In this document: one piece after another, positions 38,675 to 44,194 of the stretch | Position numbering within the stretch: position 1 is the stretch's first letter | Layout: each line of letters starts with the position of its first letter | Assembly (NCBI GenBank): GCA_020629935.1 | Contig: JAHDCJ010000002.1 | Coordinates: forward strand, 28,307-72,500 | Direction of reading: 5' to 3' | Origin: Saprospiraceae bacterium | GTDB lineage: Bacteria; Bacteroidota; Bacteroidia; Chitinophagales; Saprospiraceae | DNA length: 44,194 nt | The notes under the pieces: model-generated | What the model was told of the DNA's origin: nothing | The model's input: the letters and a program-made list of their open reading frames with translations, nothing else | Databases searched by the model: none | Made by a program: the position numbers and the translations under genes

Positions 38675-39483
38675 ACACTCAAAGATTTATAGGTATAAGA
38701 AAGCGCAGAAGTATTGCTAATGTCTTTATATCGAGTAGCCCAAGGGTCCATAATTGCATCATTGTCCATCAAAGGCGGATGTTGATCTGGATGATCTTGT
38801 TGCCATATATACCAAAGCCGATCACATTCGGCATGATGCATCCAAAAAATAGGATCAGCAGGGGAGTACATCGTATTCATAGTACCTCCAACCCAGCCAT
38901 GTACGAGGTTATGTGCGCCCCTAGGTTCCATGCCTTCAATTGCCATACTAAAACTTCGGAAATCTTTATTTTCTAATCGCGAACGGATATCTTTTTTCGT
39001 AGGCAATTCAGATCCTTCACTGGTTAATGATCGGTACACTGAATACGTTTCTCCAGCACGATTTACTAAATTTTTAGGTTCGAATTTTTTTAACCAATTC
39101 GGAAACCTTCTACGTCTTGTCCAACGCCAATAAGGAATAAAATTATACTTGTCTACTTCTTGAAGTTTTTCTTCTAGCTTAAGTAAATACACTCGATGCC
39201 AAGGCAAAAACCGAAAGCCTGCAATAATATCACAACGCCCTGTCATCATATTGCATGTATGCATCCGATGCATCATGTTGCCGTGAATATTTACATGTTC
39301 ATTATACCAACCATCTTTGATCAATGCTTTCATACTCTTCAAAAATCGCTCTTTCTGAAGCTTTGTCATTTGCGCTTCGCTTTTTCGAATGGTTTTACGA
39401 CCTGCATATTTTCTTTTAAACAAAGCACGTAGTTGTTCTTCAATTTCTGGAGGAGACATTTTCATGTCGGTAAATTTCAACAT
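38671..39483 (-). CDS. Tyrosinase-family binuclear copper protein
   Basis: CuA-type HGNMMHRMH...FLPWHRVYLLKLE; CuB-type HNLVHGWVGGTM...DPIFWMHHAECDRLWYIWQQ. Confidence 0.9.
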   Translation of the reverse strand: MLKFTDMKMSPPEIEEQLRALFKRKYAGRKTIRKSEAQMTKLQKERFLKSMKALIKDGWYNEHVNIHGNMMHRMHTCNMMTGRCDIIAGFRFLPWHRVYLLKLEEKLQEVDKYNFIPYWRWTRRRRFPNWLKKFEPKNLVNRAGETYSVYRSLTSEGSELPTKKDIRSRLENKDFRSFSMAIEGMEPRGAHNLVHGWVGGTMNTMYSPADPIFWMHHAECDRLWYIWQQDHPDQHPPLMDNDAIMDPWATRYKDISNTSALSYTYKSLSV

Positions 39484-39679
39484 AGGCTAAAATATAAAGT
39501 GGTGGATAATTATTTAGTAATTTGTCTGTAGATCCTAAGATCTTTTTAAATAACTTTATATAAAAATAAAGGATAATTATAGAATACCTAAGAGGAACGA
39601 GTTTTTTTGAAAAATTAGTACCTTCGTGAAAGGGTTTTAGTTCATTTTTTTTTACGTAGAAAAATAAAATACAAAAAGC

Positions 39680-40726
39680 ATGATTCCATTAAGCTTTAGT
39701 GATATAAAAGTGCATCGTTTGATTACACACCATGTAGGGAATAAACACAGAGAAGAATCTGTTTTTCTTTCAGAAACAATTACTGAAATTGAAGACGAAA
39801 CAATGGATTTTTTGCTTAAGTATTTTTTGCATCCGTTTAACTCAGAATTGTATTATCGCTTTATGCATACGGTAGACGTAGAGATGAACGATGTATTTTC
39901 ATTGACTAAAAAATTATTTGATTCGCCCAATGAGTTTGTGGAAATTTCACAACATCTAGCGCGATTGCTTTATGATTATTCTACACACCCTAGAATTGAA
40001 ATGGGTGAACTGAATGTCGTTTATTTTTCCAATATCGTTTTGGATGATGAAATCGTAGAAGCCATTGGTATATTTAAATCAGAAACTCAAGTTCCGTTTT
40101 TGAAAATGAATACCAAAGACAAAGCCTATCACATTGATCATGAATTTGGTTTTGAATTAAAAGGAATCGATAAAGCAGCTTTAATTTTTAATACCGAAAA
40201 TGAAGATGGATTTCGGGTTTTAATTAAAGATCATAAAAACAAAACAGAGGATGCACAATATTGGAAAGATGATTTCTTGAAATTGGAACATGTAAGTAAT
40301 GCCTTTTATCAAACAACCCAATTTTTAAATGTAGCTAAAGATTATTTGACGCATAAAATCTCAGAAGATTTTGCAGTAGAAAAAGCCGACCAAATTGATC
40401 TAATGAATAAGTCGGTTGGGTATTTTAAAAATAATGAATCCTTTAATAAAAATCAATTTGAACAAGAAGTCTTAGGTGATGATGAATTGATTGAATCGTT
40501 TCGAAATTTTGAGGAAGATTACAAAACTTCCAATAACGTAGCATTCAAAGAAGACTTTGAAATTTCTGGACAAGCAGTAAAAAAACAAGCAAAAGTTTTT
40601 AAAAGTGTATTGAAACTCGACAAGAACTTTCATATCTATATTCATGGAGATCGCAATTTGATTGAGCGAGGACAAGAAGAAGATGGAAGAAAGTTTTATA
40701 AAGTCTATTATGAAAATGAAGAGTAA
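39680..40726 (+). CDS. Nucleoid-associated protein (NA37/NdpA-like)
   Basis: N-terminal MIPLSFSDIKVHRLITHHVGNKHREE; overall architecture resembles the NA37 family. Confidence 0.75.
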   Translation: MIPLSFSDIKVHRLITHHVGNKHREESVFLSETITEIEDETMDFLLKYFLHPFNSELYYRFMHTVDVEMNDVFSLTKKLFDSPNEFVEISQHLARLLYDYSTHPRIEMGELNVVYFSNIVLDDEIVEAIGIFKSETQVPFLKMNTKDKAYHIDHEFGFELKGIDKAALIFNTENEDGFRVLIKDHKNKTEDAQYWKDDFLKLEHVSNAFYQTTQFLNVAKDYLTHKISEDFAVEKADQIDLMNKSVGYFKNNESFNKNQFEQEVLGDDELIESFRNFEEDYKTSNNVAFKEDFEISGQAVKKQAKVFKSVLKLDKNFHIYIHGDRNLIERGQEEDGRKFYKVYYENEE

Positions 40727-40742
40727 AGTAAGTACTCACGCA

Positions 40743-41597
40743 CTACTCTTCTTCTTCTAAATTTGCTAGACGAAAGCCATTAAATTCGAGGGTAACTATT
40801 TTATCTTTATAAAGCGAACCTAAAGATTTTTTAAATAATTTTTTACTCATTCCAAAAACACCTCTAATGTCGTCGGGTGTGCTTTTGTCGTGAAAAGGAA
40901 GAAAACCTCCGTGTTGTTTTAGAAGGTCTAATATCTTTTGAGCACCAGGAGCGATACTCTGATAGCCAATCGGATTAATACTCACATCAATTTTCCCGTC
41001 GGGGCGAAAAGGTTTAATATAACCTTCAAGTTTTTCACCAATTCCCATTCGATAAGGCACTTCGTTTTTATAAAGCAATCCGCTATATTCATTATTGATG
41101 ATTACTTGATATCCAATTTCGGTGATACCACTAACCAGAAGATTTACTTGATCTCCTTCTTGGATATTTTCATCATAAATAGATTTTAAATAGTATCTGA
41201 TTTTGGTAGTTCCTACTAATCTATCGGTTAAATCGTCAAGGTACATATAGACAATATAAAATCGATTTTCCTCCATGTCTACCGCCATGTTTTTAAAAGG
41301 AACGAGCAAATCTTTTTGTACGCCCCATTCTAAGAAAGCACCAAGTTTGGTCATTTGATTTACTTTCAAACAAGCAAATTGTCCGAGGGTTAAAAGCGGT
41401 TTGTCTGTCGTGGCAATTAAACGATCTTCGGAATCTCTATAGACAAAAACTCGAATAGTATCTCCTACCATTGCACCTTGAGGTACAAATTTATGTGGCA
41501 GTAATACATCCGTTTCTGAATCCTCTTCATGCAAGAATACACCGACATTGGTATCTCGGTCAATAGTGAGTTCTTGATATTTTCCTACGTAAATCAT
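40743..41597 (-). CDS. S1-domain RNA-binding protein, CvfB-like
   Basis: VGDTIRVFVYRDSEDRLIATTDKPLLTLGQFACLKV, GAFLEWGVQKDLLVPFKNM, MGIGEKLEGYIKPFRPDGKIDVSI; C-terminal winged helix. Confidence 0.88.
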   Translation of the reverse strand: MIYVGKYQELTIDRDTNVGVFLHEEDSETDVLLPHKFVPQGAMVGDTIRVFVYRDSEDRLIATTDKPLLTLGQFACLKVNQMTKLGAFLEWGVQKDLLVPFKNMAVDMEENRFYIVYMYLDDLTDRLVGTTKIRYYLKSIYDENIQEGDQVNLLVSGITEIGYQVIINNEYSGLLYKNEVPYRMGIGEKLEGYIKPFRPDGKIDVSINPIGYQSIAPGAQKILDLLKQHGGFLPFHDKSTPDDIRGVFGMSKKLFKKSLGSLYKDKIVTLEFNGFRLANLEEEE

Positions 41598-41683
41598 GGC
41601 CTAAATTTTAAACAAAGGTAAGAAAGTGCTAGCACAAAGTTTGAAATCGTTTCAATGAAATGAAAAAATCCTTAAATTTGAAT

Positions 41684-42724
41684 ATGTCAGAAAAAATAAA
41701 CATCAATACCGCAGATAAATCTACGCTTTGTTCTTTGAATGGAATAGGCCCTGCTTTAGCCAAAAAAGTGATTGCTTTTCGAAAAAAAAATGGTCGATTT
41801 AAAAAGACGTCGGATTTGAAAAAAGTGCCTGGAATGCCATCGGATATTCTTTCTGAAAATAGAGGGCGTGTGGTATTAACAAATAAGGAAGCTTCAAAGT
41901 CAAAAACAAAGAAGAAGTCTAAAAAGAAGCGCAAAAAAACAAAGACGGTAGAACAGGAAGTAAGAGAAGCAGCGGATGAAATTTTGACCAATTTGATACG
42001 GAAAGGCTTTGATTTTTTCGGAAGAAAAATAAAAAAGAAGCAATCAGCTAAACCGAAAGCGGTAATTATTCGTCGAGTGAAAAAAGAGAAAAAGAAAACT
42101 AATCCTATTGCAAAATTAAAGAAAAAATCATCTTCAACTTCTCGTTTATCTAATGATCAAATTATTTCTACGGCTAAAAAATTAAAAATTCGACCTGCGG
42201 CGTTGAAAGCAGTCATTGAAGTAGAATCAAGTGGTCAAGGCTTTTTGTCTAATGGAAACCCCAAAATTTTATTTGAAGGACATGTGTTTTGGCGATCCTT
42301 ACAAGCCCTTGGAATTTCACCGAGTAAATACCAAAAAGGAAATGAAGATATATTATATCGGAAGTGGACTAAACAACATTACATTGGTGGAGAAAAAGAA
42401 TATCAACGACTTGCACGCGCCATGAAAATTAATGAAGACGCTGCGTTGAATTCGGCCTCTTGGGGCATGTTTCAAATTATGGGCTTTAATTATAAAGCCG
42501 CAGGTTTTTCCTCTGTTACTGCTTTTGTTTCGGCGCAAAAAAAATCAGAAAAAGAACAACTACAAGCCTTCTTAAATTTTACAAAGAAAAAAGGATTGCT
42601 TCGGTATTTACGTTCTTGTAATTGGGAAGCATTTGCACGAGGATATAATGGCGCAGGATTTAAGAAAAACAAGTACGACACTAAAATGGAAAAGGCATTT
42701 AAGAAATATAAAAAAATAATGTAG
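41684..42724 (+). CDS. ComEA-like helix-hairpin-helix domain + Lys-rich linker + N-acetylmuramidase (phage endolysin-type) domain
   Basis: ININTADKSTLCSLNGIGPALAKKVIAFRKKNGRFKKTSDLKKVPGM; KSKTKKKSKKKRKKTK linker; LKAVIEVESSGQGFL...PKILFEGHVFWRSL...ASWGMFQIMGFNYKAAGF...FARGYNGAGFKKNKYDTKMEKAFKKY. Start at 41684 favoured by a TAAATTTG motif just upstream. Confidence 0.8.
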   Translation: MSEKININTADKSTLCSLNGIGPALAKKVIAFRKKNGRFKKTSDLKKVPGMPSDILSENRGRVVLTNKEASKSKTKKKSKKKRKKTKTVEQEVREAADEILTNLIRKGFDFFGRKIKKKQSAKPKAVIIRRVKKEKKKTNPIAKLKKKSSSTSRLSNDQIISTAKKLKIRPAALKAVIEVESSGQGFLSNGNPKILFEGHVFWRSLQALGISPSKYQKGNEDILYRKWTKQHYIGGEKEYQRLARAMKINEDAALNSASWGMFQIMGFNYKAAGFSSVTAFVSAQKKSEKEQLQAFLNFTKKKGLLRYLRSCNWEAFARGYNGAGFKKNKYDTKMEKAFKKYKKIM

Positions 42725-42734
42725 TTTTAATCTT

Positions 42735-43079
42735 ATGAATTTAAAAGAAGTAGTTTTGTTCCATTCGGTTTCGCCAACGATTAAAATTGACATTAAAGCT
42801 TTTTTTTCTAATGAAGGAAATCTGGTAGTAGATGGATATGATCGTGGATCTTTTGTAAAGGAAACGATGGGCGATTGGGATTATGAATATAGTATTACTG
42901 TGGCGAAAGATGATCTTCCTCAATTGTTCGATTTGTTTAAACTATCAGAAAATAAACATCCCAAAGAGGCCTTATTGATTTACTTAGAAAAACATTATAG
43001 TGGCAATTACGCGTTCTCTAAAATTCGGGATTTTTTGAATGCAAAGGAAGTGAAGTACACCCATTTCCATTGGAGATAA
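42735..43079 (+). CDS. Small acidic hypothetical protein (114 aa)
   Basis: ORF with coding-like composition, 10 bp after the muramidase gene, same strand. Confidence 0.7.
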   Translation: MNLKEVVLFHSVSPTIKIDIKAFFSNEGNLVVDGYDRGSFVKETMGDWDYEYSITVAKDDLPQLFDLFKLSENKHPKEALLIYLEKHYSGNYAFSKIRDFLNAKEVKYTHFHWR

Positions 43080-43112
43080 AAGAGATACTATTTTGTTTTT
43101 TAACGAAAAAAA

Positions 43113-43895
43113 ATGATCATGATGAAACCCCAATATTATTTAGTACTCATTCTCTTTAGTTTATTTGCTTGTCAATCCCCAGAAAATCCAATAGAAGAAA
43201 ATCCAAAACCTAAGCCGCCAATAAGTCGAATTGATGCCGACTCAAATGGCGTGCAAGTCTTGCCTGTCAATGAACAACCCACTTCTTTTAGTCATCTGAA
43301 AACATTGCGTTTTGATTTGTCAACAGAGCCTGCGATTCATTTTGGGGCTGATGCTAAAATAGTAAATCAACGTTTAAAAGAGAGTTCAGAAGAAGCTTAT
43401 GATTTGATTAAGGTAAAAATAAATACAAAAGAGAAGCAGGTATTTTCAATTCATTTTTCTTGGGGACCGAGTGATGACCCGCAATATTTAATTTACAAAG
43501 AAGGAAAAGAAAAGGAAGCACCATTAGATGTTTTATATGGATATGAATTGTACATTCCTGGCAATGGATATTTGTATACCGCAGGGCATGTCAATTCTTT
43601 TTTTGACCTACGTCAAAAATATAAAGTAGAAAAAGACAGCATTCGCGAAATCCAACAACCGTATAAATATGTAGGAATAAAAACAGCCCTCAATAAACCT
43701 ATAACTTTGTTTGAAAGTATAGAATATAAAAATAAAATAGCAAGCTTACCTAAAGGAGCGCCCGTCGAAGTTTTAGTGTATCAAGAAGAAAATCACTTTT
43801 TGATAAAGACCTCTTTTGGATTGGTAGGCTGGTGGGAAATGGATCAACATCTTCGAAGTGAAATAATAAATGAATTATACTTTGCTGGAGATTAA
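43113..43895 (+). CDS. Lipoprotein with C-terminal SH3-like region
   Basis: Signal peptide with lipobox LFSLFAC; C-terminal ITLFESIEYKNKIASLPKGAPVEVLVYQEENHFLIKTSFGLVGWWEM resembles an SH3 domain. Confidence 0.72.
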   Translation: MIMMKPQYYLVLILFSLFACQSPENPIEENPKPKPPISRIDADSNGVQVLPVNEQPTSFSHLKTLRFDLSTEPAIHFGADAKIVNQRLKESSEEAYDLIKVKINTKEKQVFSIHFSWGPSDDPQYLIYKEGKEKEAPLDVLYGYELYIPGNGYLYTAGHVNSFFDLRQKYKVEKDSIREIQQPYKYVGIKTALNKPITLFESIEYKNKIASLPKGAPVEVLVYQEENHFLIKTSFGLVGWWEMDQHLRSEIINELYFAGD

Positions 43896-43927
43896 TTTAA
43901 ACTAAAATAAGCGATTTAAATTCGGGC

Positions 43928-43955
43928 AAAAAAAAATGCCGGGAATCACCCGGCA
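43928..43955 (-). terminator. Orphan minus-strand intrinsic terminator
   Basis: TGCCGGG-aatca-CCCGGCA; A9 on the plus strand (43928-43936) is T9 downstream on the minus strand; no minus-strand CDS feeds it. Confidence 0.7.
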
Positions 43956-44082
43956 ACCCAAATCTGATTGTTTAACCCAACTAAAATGTAACAATCATTA
44001 AATTTAATACAAGTTTACAATATTAAATTCATCCTTAAGACGGTGTCACAATATAAAGTCACTAAATGAAATGTTAAAATTT
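43928..44082 (-). ncRNA. Candidate minus-strand small RNA of about 155 nt
   Basis: TATATTTG -7-like box on the minus strand at 44094-44087, hairpin GATTGTT/AACAATC (43966-43996), then the orphan terminator; no ORF of note. Confidence 0.35.
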
Positions 44083-44147
44083 TGTTCAAATATATTGTTA
44101 ATCTGTAAGTTTTTGATTTTTAGTAATTTGTAGGTAAAAATAATTTT

Positions 44148-44194
44148 ATGAATAGAATAATTAATGTAGAAGAATTAAAAAAACAATTGGATTT
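44148..44194 (+). CDS. Start of a CDS truncated by window end
   Basis: ATG reading MNRIINVEELKKQLD..., open to the window end. Confidence 0.5.
   Translation, partial: MNRIINVEELKKQLD

Noticed and set aside
41684-42724. Prophage remnant suggested by the endolysin-type domain
   Set aside because: No holin, structural, integrase or other phage genes nearby; neighbours are chromosomal.
1-44194. CRISPR array, tRNA/rRNA genes or insertion sequences
   Set aside because: No regularly spaced repeats, cloverleaf-like or rRNA-like segments, or transposase motifs seen on reading both strands; a tool run (tRNAscan-SE, barrnap, ISfinder) would be needed to exclude them fully.

Overview
AT-rich 44.2 kb chromosomal segment, by gene content from a Bacteroidota member (possibly Saprospiria-like; inferred from T9SS sorting tails, a mevalonate cluster and TAnnTTTG-type promoters). 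It is mostly core genome: 5'-truncated M1 aminopeptidase, YugP-type protease, serS, rho, rpmH-rnpA-yidD, S41 protease, tsaB, two ArsR-type regulators, lspA, a DksA/TraR protein, a Cys/Met PLP enzyme, GHMP kinase + HMG-CoA reductase + type 2 IPP isomerase, rluB-type enzyme, scpB, a two-component system, oxyR, tyrosinase, NA37-type nucleoid protein, a CvfB-like protein, and three large T9SS-tailed secreted proteins. I saw no rRNA, tRNA, CRISPR array, IS element or prophage. The best candidates for something undescribed are: (1) a possible small transcript at about 29.08-29.48 kb with a TTTG-N20-TATGTTTG promoter, two mutually exclusive hairpins, a 20-aa hydrophobic micro-ORF and an orphan nested-stem terminator, followed by a 22-bp perfect palindrome; (2) a ComEA-like helix-hairpin-helix domain fused through a Lys-rich linker to a phage-type N-acetylmuramidase, followed by a small acidic protein and a lipoprotein; (3) a structured GC-rich intergenic module at 17.48-17.76 kb; (4) an orphan minus-strand terminator at 43.93-43.96 kb implying an unannotated small RNA; (5) a C-rich, G-poor rho leader. 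All family assignments come from motif recognition by eye; no database search was run.
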